A DNA stretch of 64,000 nucleotides, taken from positions 1,178,001 to 1,242,000 of the forward strand of contig NZ_CP094359.1 of assembly GCF_024396695.1 (NCBI RefSeq), read 5' to 3'. Made by a program: the position numbers and the translations under genes. The stretch is from Acidithiobacillus sp. YTS05. Its GTDB lineage: Bacteria; Pseudomonadota; Gammaproteobacteria; Acidithiobacillales; Acidithiobacillaceae. This document shows positions 8,401 through 20,702 of the stretch, piece by piece. How positions within the stretch are numbered: the stretch's first letter is position 1; each line of letters starts with the position of its first letter. The notes beneath the pieces are model-generated. The model was not told where the DNA came from, searched no databases, and worked only from the letters and a program-made list of their open reading frames with translations.

Positions 8401-8919
8401 CTCAGCCTGGAGAGCGCCATGGCGGCCATGGACGCGGAAACCCTGGAGCGCTTTCAGCGTACGTTGGAGCAGGTGAATCGTGGGCTGCAGAAATATTTTG
8501 TCGAGCTCTTTGGCGGTGGTGTGGCGGCGCTGGCGGCTGGTGCCGGCGATCCGTTGGACGCTGGACTGGTCTTGCGGGCGCAGCCGCCGGGCAAGCGCAA
8601 CAGCACCTTGCAGCAGCTCTCTGGCGGCGAAAAGGCTTTGACTGCCATTGCCCTGGTTTTTGCCATCTTTGCCCTCAATCCGGCGCCGTTCTGCATCCTC
8701 GATGAGGTCGATGCACCCCTCGATGACGCCAATATCGAGCGTTTTTGCCGATTATTGCGAGAGCTCGCAAAAGAAACCCAGTTTCTCCTGATCAGCCATC
8801 GGCAACTGACCCTGCAGGTTGCCGAGCAATTGGTCGGGGTGACAATGATCGAGCCCGGTATCTCCAGCATCGTGCCCGTGGATGTTGCCGCTTTGCTTGC
8901 CGAGGACGGGGTTACGTGA
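5479..8919 (+). CDS. smc: Chromosome partition protein SMC
   Basis: A 1146-residue protein with the complete SMC architecture. The N-terminal ATPase half carries Walker A GPNGCGKSN at residues 31-39. Very long Glu/Arg/Gln-rich coiled coils flank a hinge at roughly 495-620 (starting near 'ALSGILAVDAEWERATELVLGERL'). The C-terminal half has the ABC signature LSGGEKAL (about 1047) and Walker B FCILDEVDAPLDD. SMC dimers with ScpA and ScpB compact and segregate newly replicated chromosomes; scpAB are not in the window. It is transcribed divergently from queF, and its last 8 bp overlap the convergent HAD gene. Confidence 0.97.
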   Translation: MRLSAIHLHGFKSFRNATRIDVQRNPLVIVGPNGCGKSNIIDAIRWVLGESSARQLRGGAMADVISNGSTSRGAAQQAVVELLFDNSTGKAPAPWTASAEIRVQRRLSRDGDSQYRINDARCRRRDVGDLFLGTGLGASSYAIIEQGTIGRIIESRPEDLRAMLEEAGGISRYKERRRETEQRIAETREHLQRLRDIYGEMEQQYQRLTRQAEQARKLRELRQEERRWQWWELVLHLEAVAAEQAQMQDELATTAALLQAMQEEELRAHVALDARRNELAQQEEQLREAQAEQYAAQAEQTMAEQDWQRLQEEGKRLQRRQKEERERHAHIEEEKARRVRQLQEAQSRLQGLQERERVRSAEEQQLRVERERLDRAVRDAELAQQAVRDKLQDWRRQVEVREAQWRELQPRIAEMEQRRARLGNPSVPAPEELATRQARVDEATGERERVEAALAATEQNLARLATTIEQFQEEWQKLRDELQRRRAQRDALERLARGLQKKGPSAADRALSGILAVDAEWERATELVLGERLHAILSETETLPSGSGSWLWISPVKPDASLPEDALWHRLRLDEPWKEALLPWLWGLRCCPDLPSATARIAELQVGEHWLTPNGELLCATGLWRLGTEEDTTSWLRVRRELEELSIQLPDLECQATLAETVLRNCREELTQARGQGQNLRRQAQEAQTKLAQAREKLAEWQSTLAAAEQRAAAEREECEHLDVELQQLRQRHAGLDEELRRERTRASGLRQQEEEARRGLEDRRREQQEQRQRFARMRDEGQRAALEQQRLENEQRMAEERLQSLREEGERATQALADLEGAQGRWRADLPGAEERRSLQVARRITAQQRLAQIQEAGEQLRQQLRTLDQQRQAGQQQQRQSEVQRAKQEAKLAHLEERHQELLQKAQELAAILGENPGPMPANSTPQTELQRLQAAIARLGNVNLAAEEELTELQERQGDLAAQVADVDQALLSLESAMAAMDAETLERFQRTLEQVNRGLQKYFVELFGGGVAALAAGAGDPLDAGLVLRAQPPGKRNSTLQQLSGGEKALTAIALVFAIFALNPAPFCILDEVDAPLDDANIERFCRLLRELAKETQFLLISHRQLTLQVAEQLVGVTMIEPGISSIVPVDVAALLAEDGVT

Positions 8920-9601
8920 CCGGATGACAGGACCCGTGCAGGCTGAGGACCGGCCAGCCCCGCTCCTGCGCGGTAGCCAACAGGATCTTGTCCGGATCGA
9001 CGGCGACGGGATTTCCCACCAACTCGAGTAGTGGCAGATCATTGTGGGAGTCGCTGTAAAAATACGCCGTGGATAGACTGTCTTCCCAGGGTAGGCCCCG
9101 GGCGCCCAGCCACTGGCGCAGACGCTCCACCTTGCCTTCCTGAAAGCACGGGATGCCGTAACTGCGCCCGGTAAACTCGCCGTTGTCATCGCATTCCGCC
9201 TCGGTCGCCAGCAAGGTCGGAACGCCCAGCTCCACCGCAATGGGCGCAGTCACGAAACGATTCGTCGCGGTAATGATCAACAGGGTATCGCCAGCGTCGG
9301 CATGTTTGCGCACCAGGGCGCGAGAGGCATCCGTAATCATGGGCAAGACCCGCTCTTGCATGTACTGGCAGTGCCACGCATCCAACTGACGTCGTGGGTG
9401 CGCTGCCATGGGTGCCAACACAAAGCGGAGGAAATCGCCCATGTCGAGCTCGCCATTCATATAGTCGCGATAATAGCGATCGTTGGCGCGCCGCAATTCC
9501 TCACCATCGACGATGCCCAGGGTGCTCAAAAACTCCAGCCAGGCGTGATCAGAGTCCCCGGCGAGCAGGGTATTGTCGAGATCGAAAATGGCCAGAGCCA
9601 T
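8912..9601 (-). CDS. HAD-superfamily subfamily IB hydrolase (SerB-like phosphatase)
   Basis: A 229-residue cytoplasmic protein starting MALAIFDLDNTLLAGDSDHAW, HAD motif I with the nucleophile and acid/base Asp in DLDNT. Motif II is the Thr in 'LLIITAT', and motifs III/IV are K of 'GKVERL' and 'FYSDSHNDLPLL' (SDSxxD). This is the pattern of HAD-IB phosphatases related to phosphoserine phosphatase and of TIGR01490-type hydrolases. The substrate cannot be assigned; a true SerB would usually carry extra ACT-like sequence. It follows the MFS gene in the same direction, 39 bp apart, and converges on smc. Confidence 0.85.
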   Translation of the reverse strand: MALAIFDLDNTLLAGDSDHAWLEFLSTLGIVDGEELRRANDRYYRDYMNGELDMGDFLRFVLAPMAAHPRRQLDAWHCQYMQERVLPMITDASRALVRKHADAGDTLLIITATNRFVTAPIAVELGVPTLLATEAECDDNGEFTGRSYGIPCFQEGKVERLRQWLGARGLPWEDSLSTAYFYSDSHNDLPLLELVGNPVAVDPDKILLATAQERGWPVLSLHGSCHPVT

Positions 9602-9640
9602 GGATTCCTCACGTCAATTGCAAAAGCCCGGCGGAGTATA

Positions 9641-10846
9641 TCAGGCTTCTGGACGATGCGGCAGGAAAGCGGCCAGAATACCCAGCAGCGGCAGGAACGA
9701 ACAGATCTGATACACGGTATCGATACCCCAGATATCCGCCAGTTGCCCGAGAACCGCTGCGCCAATACCACCCAGACCAAAGGCCAACCCGAAGAATAGA
9801 CCAGAGATCGTTCCCACCTTTCCCGGGACCAGTTCCTGGGCATAGACGACAATGGCCGGAAAGGCAGAAGCAAGGAGGAAGCCAATCACCACCGTCAGCA
9901 GGGCACTCAGCGTCAGACCCACATACGGTAGTGCGAGGGTAAAGGGGGCAATGCCCAGCAGTGATACCCAGATCACCCGCTTGCGGCCAACGCGGTCCCC
10001 GATCGGGCCGCCGAGCAGGGTGCCCGCCGCCACCGCCGCCAAAAAAATGAAAAGATGCAACTGCGCCTCGCGCACAGGAATGGCGAAGCGGTGCATGAGA
10101 TAGAAGATCAGGTAGCTGCTGATGCTGGTCAGATAGATAAATTTGGAAAACATCAAGGCTACCAGGATGACCATGCTTCGTCGTACCAGCGCCTTGGGTA
10201 AAGGCACTCCCGCGGCTTGCTGTGCCTTCTTCGGCTGGCGGTGTTGCTGCTGATACCAACGTCCAACAAAAGTCAGAATGACAATGGCTGCCAGGGCGAA
10301 AAGAGAAAACCACGACAGGCTCTCTTGCCCGTTGGGCATCACGAGGAAGGCCGCGAGCAACGGACCCGCAGCCGTGCCCACATTCCCACCCACCTGAAAG
10401 ATCGACTGCGCGAGGCCAAAGCGTCCACCTGAGGCCATGCGGGCAACGCGCGAGGATTCCGGGTGAAATACCGAGGAACCAAGGCCTACCAGGGCCGCAG
10501 CCAGAAGCAGAACCAGGTAATTCGGTGCGATGGATAACAACAATAGCCCGGCAAAGGTCGAGACCATGCCCAAGGGCAAGGACCACGGCAGCGGGTGACG
10601 ATCGGTGTACCGTCCCACCAGCGGCTGAATGATCGATGCGGTTAACTGATAGGCCAGGGTAATGAGCCCGATCTGCGCAAAACTCAAATGAAAATTGCTG
10701 CGAAACAGGGGGTAGACCGCCAGCATCAGCGACTGAATACTGTCATTCAGAAAATGAGACACACTGATGGCGCCCAGGATATCGAAGCGCGTGCCCCCCT
10801 GTGGTTGCCGACGGACTGCGGATTCCTGGCGAATGATGCTGGACAT
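9641..10846 (-). CDS. MFS transporter resembling fosmidomycin resistance protein Fsr
   Basis: A 401-residue inner-membrane protein with about 12 hydrophobic segments. Signature stretches 'SHFLNDSIQSLMLAVYPLF', 'LAYQLTASIIQPLVGRYTD', 'VGLGSSVFHPESSR' and 'QVGGNVGTAAGPL' are typical of the Fsr branch of the major facilitator superfamily, drug:proton antiporters that in E. coli export fosmidomycin. It is divergent from xseB-ispA-dxs, whose dxs product feeds the very enzyme (Dxr) that fosmidomycin blocks; whether this proximity is meaningful is not known. Substrates other than fosmidomycin are equally possible. Confidence 0.8.
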   Translation of the reverse strand: MSSIIRQESAVRRQPQGGTRFDILGAISVSHFLNDSIQSLMLAVYPLFRSNFHLSFAQIGLITLAYQLTASIIQPLVGRYTDRHPLPWSLPLGMVSTFAGLLLLSIAPNYLVLLLAAALVGLGSSVFHPESSRVARMASGGRFGLAQSIFQVGGNVGTAAGPLLAAFLVMPNGQESLSWFSLFALAAIVILTFVGRWYQQQHRQPKKAQQAAGVPLPKALVRRSMVILVALMFSKFIYLTSISSYLIFYLMHRFAIPVREAQLHLFIFLAAVAAGTLLGGPIGDRVGRKRVIWVSLLGIAPFTLALPYVGLTLSALLTVVIGFLLASAFPAIVVYAQELVPGKVGTISGLFFGLAFGLGGIGAAVLGQLADIWGIDTVYQICSFLPLLGILAAFLPHRPEA

Positions 10847-10921
10847 GCTGGCCTCAGAGAAAAGGAAAGGCGTAGTCTACGAGGGGGGGGAGCATACCGT
10901 CCAGTAGGTATTTGCTTGTTG

Positions 10922-10955
10922 AGCCCCCTGGCGGCTTGCCCCGGGACCGGGGGCT
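10922..10955 (+). other. Stem-loop in the leader of xseB-ispA-dxs
   Basis: AGCCCCC (10922-10928) pairs perfectly with GGGGGCT (10949-10955), ending 17 bp before the xseB ATG and followed by TTTAATTG. The xseB start has no visible Shine-Dalgarno sequence. The hairpin may affect translation initiation or act as a weak attenuator or terminator. Confidence 0.4.
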
Positions 10956-10972
10956 GGTGTTTAATTGTGGTC

Positions 10973-11236
10973 ATGACTGACGTTAAAAATCCCTCCCAGC
11001 CAGATCAAGATCACGCCCCGCAGGAAATTTTTTCCGACACCCTGCAATCGTTAGAGAAGGTGGTCGATAAGATGGAAAGCGGCCAGTTGAGTCTGGAAGA
11101 GTCCGTTGCCCTATTTCAACAGGGCATGGATCTAGCGCAGAGGGCAGAAAAGCAACTACGCGAGGCGCGCCAAAAAGTGGAAATCCTCCTCGGTTCTGAG
11201 GTGGCTCCCATGGTCAGCGATGCCGAAGAGGACTGA
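10973..11236 (+). CDS. xseB: Exodeoxyribonuclease VII small subunit
   Basis: An 87-residue protein. The core 'FSDTLQSLEKVVDKMESGQLSLEESVALFQQGMDLAQRAEKQL' matches the XseB helical hairpin closely ('FExaLxxLExIVxxLExGxLxLEeslxxYerGm'). XseB associates with XseA to form the single-strand-specific exonuclease VII; xseA is not in this window. The ATG at 10973 was chosen because the family core begins about 18 residues later; the longer upstream frame lies over the divergent MFS gene. The order xseB-ispA-dxs is the common proteobacterial arrangement, with only 3 bp to ispA. Confidence 0.92.
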   Translation: MTDVKNPSQPDQDHAPQEIFSDTLQSLEKVVDKMESGQLSLEESVALFQQGMDLAQRAEKQLREARQKVEILLGSEVAPMVSDAEED

Positions 11237-11239
11237 AAC

Positions 11240-12141
<902 letters not shown>

Positions 12142-12145
<4 letters not shown>

Positions 12146-14010
12146 ATCCTCTATTGCAAAAAATTCCTGGTCCCGACACCTTGCGGGGGATGTCCCGCAG
12201 CGAACTCAAGCAGGTCGCCAAACATCTGCGCCAGTTTCTTATCGAAACCCTCAGTCAGACAGGTGGTCATCTGTCCTCCGGGTTGGGGACGGTGGAGCTA
12301 TCGGTTGCCCTGCACGCCGTTTTCCATACGCCGGAGGATCGTCTGATCTGGGACGTCGGGCATCAGGCCTATCCTCACAAGGTGTTGACTGGGCGTGGCG
12401 CACAATTTCCGACCCTGCGCCAAAAAGATGGCCTATCGGGATTTCTCAAGCGCGAGGAAAGCCCGTATGACGCCTTCGGCGCTGGGCATTCCAGTACCTC
12501 GATCAGTGCGGGCTTGGGGATGGCGGTAGGCTCTGCCCTCGATAATACCCACCGGCAGGTAGTGGCGATCATTGGCGACGGCGCCATGACTGCCGGCCTA
12601 GCCTACGAGGCGTTGAACAACGGCGGTGTCCTCGATGCCGATCTGTTGGTTGTGCTCAACGACAATGAGATGTCGATTTCCCCCAATGTGGGGGCGGTTT
12701 CCCAATACCTCACCCGGCTCCTCTCCAATCCGGTATACAACACCGTGCGCGAGGGTGCCGGGCAGGCCTTGAGTCTGCTGCCGCCCTTGCGCGAGCTGGC
12801 AAAAAAGGCAGAAGAAGGCGTCAAAGGTCTGGTCTCCCCGGGGCTGCTTTTCGAGGAAATGGGCTTCAACTATTACGGACCCATCGATGGTCACGATCTC
12901 GATACCTTGATTCCGACCCTGGAAAATCTGCGCAAGATCCGCGGTCCGCGCCTGCTGCACGTCATCACCAAGAAGGGCAAAGGCTACGCGCCGGCAGAGA
13001 AGGATCCGTGCACCTATCACGGTGTGACGCCGTTTGATCGCGACAGTGGTGCCATGCGCAAATCGTCTACGGTCAGTTACACCAAGATTTTTGGTGACTG
13101 GCTCTGCGACAAGGCAGGCAAAGAAAGCAAGCTGGTTGCCATAACCCCCGCCATGCGCGAGGGTTCCGGTCTGGTGCGCTACGAACAGCTCTATCCCGAG
13201 CGCTACTTCGACGTGGGGATTGCCGAGCAACATGCGGTGACCTTTGCCGGGGGCCTGGCTTGCGAGGGCTTTCATCCCGTCGTGGCCATCTATTCGACCT
13301 TTCTGCAGCGGGCCTATGATCAGCTATTGCACGACGTGGCGATTCAAAACCTGCCGGTCCTCTTTGCCGTTGACCGTGCCGGTTTGGTCGGCGCTGACGG
13401 TGCCACGCATCAGGGTGCTTTCGATCTGGCCTACGCGCGCTGCATTCCCAATCTGGTCATTATGGCCCCCAAAGACGCCCAGGAAATGCGCGAGATGCTC
13501 AACACCGGCTACGCCTATCCCGGTCCCGCCATTGTCCGCTATCCGCGTGGCGCCGCAGCGGGTGGGATCGGCGACGCAGACTTGCAGCGTCAGATCCCCA
13601 TCGGCAAGGCGGAAATCCTGCGCGAGGGCAAACGCCTGGCGATCCTTGCCTTTGGCACCCGTGCCGAAGCTGCTTTGCAAGCAGGACGGGAGCTGGATGC
13701 CACGGTGGTCAATATGCGCTTCGTCAAACCGCTGGATCATGCCCTGCTTGACCGTCTTGCCGTCGATCATGAAGCCTTCCTGACGGTGGAGGAGGGGGTG
13801 CGCATGGGCGGTGCCGGCAGCGCAGTGGCCGAATACCTGCTCGACCAGGGGCAGCGGCCACTACTGAAGATTCTTGGCTTGCCCGATCAGTTCATCGAAC
13901 ACGGAGAGGCTTCTTTGTGGCTTGCGGAGCTGGGTCTGGACGCCGATGGAATTCGTCGCGCTGGCGAGGAACTGCTTGCCCGCCTTGCTGGTAACGGCTG
14001 CGGCGCGTAA
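12142..14010 (+). CDS. dxs: 1-deoxy-D-xylulose-5-phosphate synthase
   Basis: A 622-residue thiamine-diphosphate enzyme. Landmarks: '[18 protein letters not shown]' near the N-terminus, '[16 protein letters not shown]', the ThDP/Mg motif '[16 protein letters not shown]' through '[13 protein letters not shown]', '[17 protein letters not shown]' with the catalytic Glu, and '[18 protein letters not shown]'. It condenses pyruvate and glyceraldehyde-3-phosphate to DXP, the entry step of the non-mevalonate isoprenoid pathway (and precursor for thiamine and pyridoxal). It overlaps ispA by 4 bp. A promoter for the next gene, folE2, appears to be embedded in its last codons. Confidence 0.96.
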
Positions 14011-14034
14011 TATCTGACTAAATCAGTCAAGCAT
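13985..14034 (+). promoter_or_regulatory. Promoter with an IscR type-1-like operator before folE2
   Basis: TTGCTG (13985-13990), a 17-bp spacer and TAATAT (14008-14013) form a plausible sigma-70 promoter. Overlapping the -10 and start site is a 25-bp near-palindrome at 14010-14034 centred on GACTAAATCAGTC. It fits the IscR type-1 consensus (ATASYYGACTRWWWYAGTCRRSTAT, quoted from memory for E. coli) at all but two positions. A repressor bound there would block folE2-aroC. Whether this organism's Rrf2 protein recognises it is not known. Confidence 0.5.
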
Positions 14035-14052
14035 TCGACGAGGTTCAACGTA

Positions 14053-14847
14053 GTGAGAGATTGCGCTGCAGAAACGTTGGAAGATGTACAGGGGCGCGCC
14101 GACCCGCGTGCCATCCCCATTCAGCGAGTTGGTGTCAAGGCCGTTCGCCATCCCCTGCGCATCGCGGACCGTGCAGGCCATCAACAACAGGTTGCTGCAT
14201 ATTGCAACATGTATGTCGGCTTGCCAGCACATCTGAAAGGCACCCATATGTCGCGCTTCCTGCAGATCTTGCAAGAGCAAGAGGAAGCCCTGCGAGTCGA
14301 TAATTTCGATCGGCTACTCGTGCAGACCCAGGAGCGTCTGGAAGCCGAGAGCGCCCGCATTGAACTGCAATTCCCCTACTTCGTGCGGAAAAAAGCGCCA
14401 GTCTCCGGAGTGGAGAGCTATCTCGACTACGAAGTGGAGTGGAGTGGCGAAATCACGGGCGACGAGATCCGCTCGCAACTTCTGGTGCATGTGCCGGTGA
14501 CCAGCCTCTGTCCCTGCTCCAAGAGCATTTCCGAATATGGCGCACACAATCAGCGCTCGCGGGTCAGCGTACAGGTCGAGGCGCGGAGCCCGCTGTGGAT
14601 CGAGGATCTGATCGATCTGGTGGAAAGCGAGGCCTCTTCGCAGCTCTACGGCGTTCTCAAGCGGCCTGACGAGAAGTACGTTACGGAATATGCCTACGAT
14701 CACCCCAAGTTCGTCGAGGATATGGTGCGCGATGTCGCCCTGCGTTTGCAGCAGGACTCGCGGGTCCGACGCTATTCGGTGGCCTCGGAAAACTTCGAGT
14801 CGATCCACAATCACTCTGCCTATGCCTTCATCGAGGGGGAGAACTGA
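14053..14847 (+). CDS. folE2: GTP cyclohydrolase FolE2 (type IB)
   Basis: A 264-residue protein with a GTG start. It shows '[24 protein letters not shown]', '[18 protein letters not shown]', the catalytic/metal Cys in '[22 protein letters not shown]', and '[15 protein letters not shown]' at the end, all FolE2 hallmarks. It converts GTP to 7,8-dihydroneopterin triphosphate for folate and queuosine synthesis. The IB form is not strictly zinc-dependent, unlike FolE, which is useful under metal limitation or acid stress. It leads a folE2-aroC-MFS run (3 bp then an overlap). See the IscR-like operator just upstream. Confidence 0.95.
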   Translation: MRDCAAETLEDVQGRADPRAIPIQRVGVKAVRHPLRIADRAGHQQQVAAYCNMYVGLPAHLKGTHMSRFLQILQEQEEALRVDNFDRLLVQTQERLEAESARIELQFPYFVRKKAPVSGVESYLDYEVEWSGEITGDEIRSQLLVHVPVTSLCPCSKSISEYGAHNQRSRVSVQVEARSPLWIEDLIDLVESEASSQLYGVLKRPDEKYVTEYAYDHPKFVEDMVRDVALRLQQDSRVRRYSVASENFESIHNHSAYAFIEGEN

Positions 14848-14850
14848 TCC

Positions 14851-15948
14851 GTGGCGGGCAGCAGCATTGGCGAGCTGTTTCGCGTTAGCACCTTTGGCGA
14901 GAGTCATGGCCCGGCCATTGGCGCCGTCGTCGATGGCTGTCCGCCTGGCTTGGCCCTCACGGAAGCCGATATCCAAGTTGAACTCGACAGGCGTCGGCCT
15001 GGGCAGTCACGCCACACCACGCAACGCCAGGAGGCGGATCAGGTCGAAATCCTTTCCGGTGTTTTTGCAGGCGTCACGACCGGTACGCCGATTGGCTTGC
15101 TGATACGGAACACCGATCAACGGTCGCAGGACTACAGCAAGATCAAGGATCGCTTTCGTCCTGGGCACGCCGACTATACCTATCTACAAAAATTTGGTCT
15201 GCGCGACTACCGTGGTGGGGGGCGTTCTTCGGCGCGGGAGACCGCCACCCGCGTGGCCGCCGGCGCCATTGCCCGCAAATACCTACGCGAACGTCTGGGC
15301 ACCGAGATCCGCGCCTGGCTGGCGCAGATGGGGCCCATTCATGCGGCCCAGTTCGACGACGCACAGATCGATCAGAACCCCTTTTTCTGTCCCGACGCGC
15401 AGGCGGCCCTGCGCATGGCAGAATATCTCGATGACTTGCGCAAGGCCGGAGACTCCATTGGCGCGCGCGTCGACGTGCAGGTCACGGGGATGCCCGTGGG
15501 CCTCGGTGAGCCGGTCTTTGATCGCCTGGAGGCGGATGTCGCCAAGGCCCTGATGAGCATCAATGCGGTGAAGGCAGTGGCGATTGGTGACGGTTTTGCC
15601 GTGGTTGAACAACGCGGCAGCGAGCACGGCGACGCGCTGACCCCTGCGGGCTTTGCCAGCAATCATGCCGGTGGGGTTCTTGGCGGCATCTCCAGCGGTC
15701 AGGATCTGCGTGCCTCGGTCGCCATCAAACCAACCTCCAGCATTCGCATCCCCCGGCCCAGTATCAACCTGCAGGGTGAGGAAATCGAGATTGTCACCAC
15801 TGGCCGTCATGATCCCTGCGTAGGCATTCGTGCTGTGCCCATCGTCGAGGCGATGCTGGCCATCACCCTGATGGATCATTATCTGCGTCATCGAGCACAA
15901 AATGCGGATGTCACGCCACCGGTAGCCCCCATCCCCAGACAATGCTGA
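14851..15948 (+). CDS. aroC: Chorismate synthase
   Basis: A 365-residue protein with a GTG start, 3 bp after folE2. The three signature regions are present: '[22 protein letters not shown]', '[37 protein letters not shown]' and '[15 protein letters not shown]' with 'IKPTSSI'. It uses reduced FMN to convert EPSP to chorismate, the branch point for aromatic amino acids, folate and quinones. Pairing with folE2 puts both folate inputs (pterin and chorismate-derived pABA) in one transcription unit. The stop overlaps the next gene by 7 bp. Confidence 0.97.
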   Translation: MAGSSIGELFRVSTFGESHGPAIGAVVDGCPPGLALTEADIQVELDRRRPGQSRHTTQRQEADQVEILSGVFAGVTTGTPIGLLIRNTDQRSQDYSKIKDRFRPGHADYTYLQKFGLRDYRGGGRSSARETATRVAAGAIARKYLRERLGTEIRAWLAQMGPIHAAQFDDAQIDQNPFFCPDAQAALRMAEYLDDLRKAGDSIGARVDVQVTGMPVGLGEPVFDRLEADVAKALMSINAVKAVAIGDGFAVVEQRGSEHGDALTPAGFASNHAGGVLGGISSGQDLRASVAIKPTSSIRIPRPSINLQGEEIEIVTTGRHDPCVGIRAVPIVEAMLAITLMDHYLRHRAQNADVTPPVAPIPRQC

Positions 15949-17111
15949 AGGCGCGGCACGAGGGGCAGGCCCTCGTCGCGTTCTATTTTTTCTATTTTTG
16001 CGCCCTTGGCGCCTTCATGCCCTACTGGGGGCCGTGGCTGCGTAGTGTGGGCCAGGATGCCCTGGCAATCGGTCTCCTCACTGCGGCAGTACAATTCAGC
16101 AAGGTGCTCGCCCCCAATGTCTGGGGCTGGCTCCTGCACCATACGTCGATGCGCTGGTTGATTCGCGGCGGCGGCTTGGCTGCTGCCCTGAGTTTTCTGT
16201 TGCTGTTCTGGGCGAAGGGCTACTTTTGGGCTCTGCTCCTGATCACCCTGCTGTTTTCTTTCTTCTGGGCGGCCACCCTACCCCTGGTAGACAACATCAG
16301 TATGGCGTGGGCGGAGCGGCAGGGGCGCCGCTATGGCCGTATCCGCCTCTGGGGGTCCATCGGTTTTATCGTTCTGTCCCTTGGCATGGGGATCCTGGTG
16401 AGTCATTGGGGGCTGCGTAGTTTCTTGCCTGGCATCGCCGGCTTTTTATTCCTGACCTGGTGGGTCAGTCGTTTCCTGCCCTTTGCCAGCGATCCACAGG
16501 GCACGACAGCGCAGAAACTGCCGGCTTTTTTGCCGGAGCTGCGTGATTTCCGTCTGTGGTTCTTTCTCGCCGCCGGCATGCTGGAGCAGGCCAGTCATGG
16601 GGTCTATTACGCCTTTTATTCCATCTACGTGGAGGCCCATGGCTACAACAGCAGCACCGTCGGTCTGCTCTGGGCCCTTGCAGTGGTCGCCGAGGTACTG
16701 TTCTTTTGGTTTGGCGACCGCATCCTGCACCGTTGGGGGACGATGACGGTATTTGTCAGTGCCTTTTTGCTCACCGCTCTGCGTTGGGTAGTGATCGCCC
16801 TGTGGCCAGGCTTCGTCTGGATCGTTCTGGTGCAGACACTGCACGCGGCCAGTTATGCCGCGTTTCATCTAGCTGCCATTCACTGGGTCTTTGCGCGCTT
16901 CCCGCGGGCCCTGCGCGCGCGTGGCATGGCCCTCTACGCCAGCCTGGTATACGGGTTGGGAGGCGGCATCGGTGCCTTGGCGGCGGGTTGGGCCTGGTCG
17001 CAGATTGGTGGCAGCGCTACCTTTCTTGCTGCCGGCATCCTCGCTGCCCTGGCGACACTCTTGTTGCTGGGCATGTTTCGTCCCCGATCCGCCCTTGAAA
17101 AGTGGGTCTGA
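15942..17111 (+). CDS. MFS transporter (HcaT / MFS_1-like family)
   Basis: A 389-residue integral membrane protein with about 12 hydrophobic segments. The N-terminus '[20 protein letters not shown]', '[12 protein letters not shown]' and '[17 protein letters not shown]' (the family's '[13 protein letters not shown]') place it in the MFS_1-like group with 3-phenylpropionate transporter HcaT and nucleoside permeases. The substrate is not predictable; it may belong to the aroC operon only by position. The clpB heat-shock promoter starts within its last codons. Confidence 0.8.
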   Translation: MLKARHEGQALVAFYFFYFCALGAFMPYWGPWLRSVGQDALAIGLLTAAVQFSKVLAPNVWGWLLHHTSMRWLIRGGGLAAALSFLLLFWAKGYFWALLLITLLFSFFWAATLPLVDNISMAWAERQGRRYGRIRLWGSIGFIVLSLGMGILVSHWGLRSFLPGIAGFLFLTWWVSRFLPFASDPQGTTAQKLPAFLPELRDFRLWFFLAAGMLEQASHGVYYAFYSIYVEAHGYNSSTVGLLWALAVVAEVLFFWFGDRILHRWGTMTVFVSAFLLTALRWVVIALWPGFVWIVLVQTLHAASYAAFHLAAIHWVFARFPRALRARGMALYASLVYGLGGGIGALAAGWAWSQIGGSATFLAAGILAALATLLLLGMFRPRSALEKWV

Positions 17112-17122
17112 AGCGCCCATCT
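17094..17122 (+). promoter_or_regulatory. Sigma-32 (heat-shock) promoter of clpB
   Basis: CTTGAAA at 17094-17100, a 14-bp spacer, and GCCCATCT at 17115-17122. This matches the RpoH consensus CTTGAAA-N(11-16)-CCCCATNT with one mismatch. It ends 31 bp before the clpB ATG, and the -35 overlaps the end of the MFS gene. Confidence 0.75.
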
Positions 17123-17153
17123 GCCAGTCATCATCCGATATGGGAGTCGCCAG

Positions 17154-19757
<2,604 letters not shown>

Positions 19758-19773
19758 TGGGTCAGAAGTGCTG

Positions 19774-19813
19774 CAATTCGCCCGAGACTGGCGTCAGTCC
19801 GGGCGAATTGTTT
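19774..19813 (+). terminator. Strong hairpin terminator after clpB
   Basis: An 11-bp perfect stem CAATTCGCCCG (19774-19784) / CGGGCGAATTG (19800-19810) continues after one bulge into GACTG/CAGTC with a 4-nt loop, and is followed by TTT. It begins 17 bp after the clpB stop and isolates clpB from the dsb-pepN unit. Confidence 0.75.
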
Positions 19814-19859
19814 ACCATGGCCGCTTGATGCGGTTTTTCTGTTGCCCAGGAGTGTTCTT

Positions 19860-20702
19860 ATGCGTTTTCGATTGCTGGTTCTTGCTGCTGCTCTTTTACT
19901 TTCCGGTTGTGCGGGAAGTAATCCCGTTTCCGACAATGGTGGGCACGGCAAGGTGTTATCCAAAGATCGGGCGCAAGAGCTGGTTAGCAGCGTTACCCAT
20001 GATCAGGGCCAGGTGACGAAGGTTCTCCCTGGGCCGGGAGGATTGACCGCACTCGTCATCGCCGATCAGGGACATAAAACGCTTGCCTATGCCAGCCCGG
20101 ATGGAAAATATCTGATCCTGGCGCAGGCCATCATCAACAGCAAAGGCGATAACGTCATTCGGCACGACGCCGAGGAGGCGGGTCTGCTGCCGAAGCCCAT
20201 GGATGCGGCAAAACTCGCCGAGCGGGCCAGTCAGGCCAAGTCTTTTGTCTTGGGTACCAAGGGACCGGAGCTGATCGCCTTTGTCGATCCCAACTGCATC
20301 TTCTGTCACAAGTTTTATGAGGACGCCAAGCCTCTGATTGCCGAAGGAAAGCTGCGTGTCCGCTATGTGGTTGCGGGATTTCTGAAGCCGTCGAGTGCTG
20401 GGAAGGCGGCTGCAATTCTATCGGCCAAAGATCCGGCAGCGGCAATGGCAAAAAATGAGAAGGGCTTCAATGAGGAAAGCGAGGAGGGTGGGATTTCCCA
20501 AGATGCCAACCCCAGCCCCGAAGTCATGGCAGAGGTGCAGAAAAACACCCAACTCCTGCAGGACAGTGGTGAGGTGGCAACGCCCACTATCGTCTACTGT
20601 GACAAGAACGGTAAGGCGCAGATCAGCCATGGTATGCCGGAAAAGCTCGATACCTTTGTTGCGGGGATTACCTCGATGAATGCCGAGGGTAAATGTGAAT
20701 GA
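19860..20702 (+). CDS. DsbC/DsbG-like thiol:disulfide protein, predicted lipoprotein
   Basis: A 280-residue protein if started at the ATG preceded by CAGGAG (the upstream TTG at 19842 is less likely). The signal peptide ends in a lipobox LLSGC with Cys17, so it should be membrane-anchored in the periplasm. A DsbC/G-type N-terminal domain precedes a thioredoxin fold with active site CIFC (Cys146, Cys149 in 'FVDPNCIFCHKFY'). The 'VATPTIVY' stretch contains the cis-Pro loop (TP). By family it should isomerise or protect periplasmic thiols. Its final ATGA overlaps the pepN start, so the two are probably cotranslated. Confidence 0.8.
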   Translation: MRFRLLVLAAALLLSGCAGSNPVSDNGGHGKVLSKDRAQELVSSVTHDQGQVTKVLPGPGGLTALVIADQGHKTLAYASPDGKYLILAQAIINSKGDNVIRHDAEEAGLLPKPMDAAKLAERASQAKSFVLGTKGPELIAFVDPNCIFCHKFYEDAKPLIAEGKLRVRYVVAGFLKPSSAGKAAAILSAKDPAAAMAKNEKGFNEESEEGGISQDANPSPEVMAEVQKNTQLLQDSGEVATPTIVYCDKNGKAQISHGMPEKLDTFVAGITSMNAEGKCE

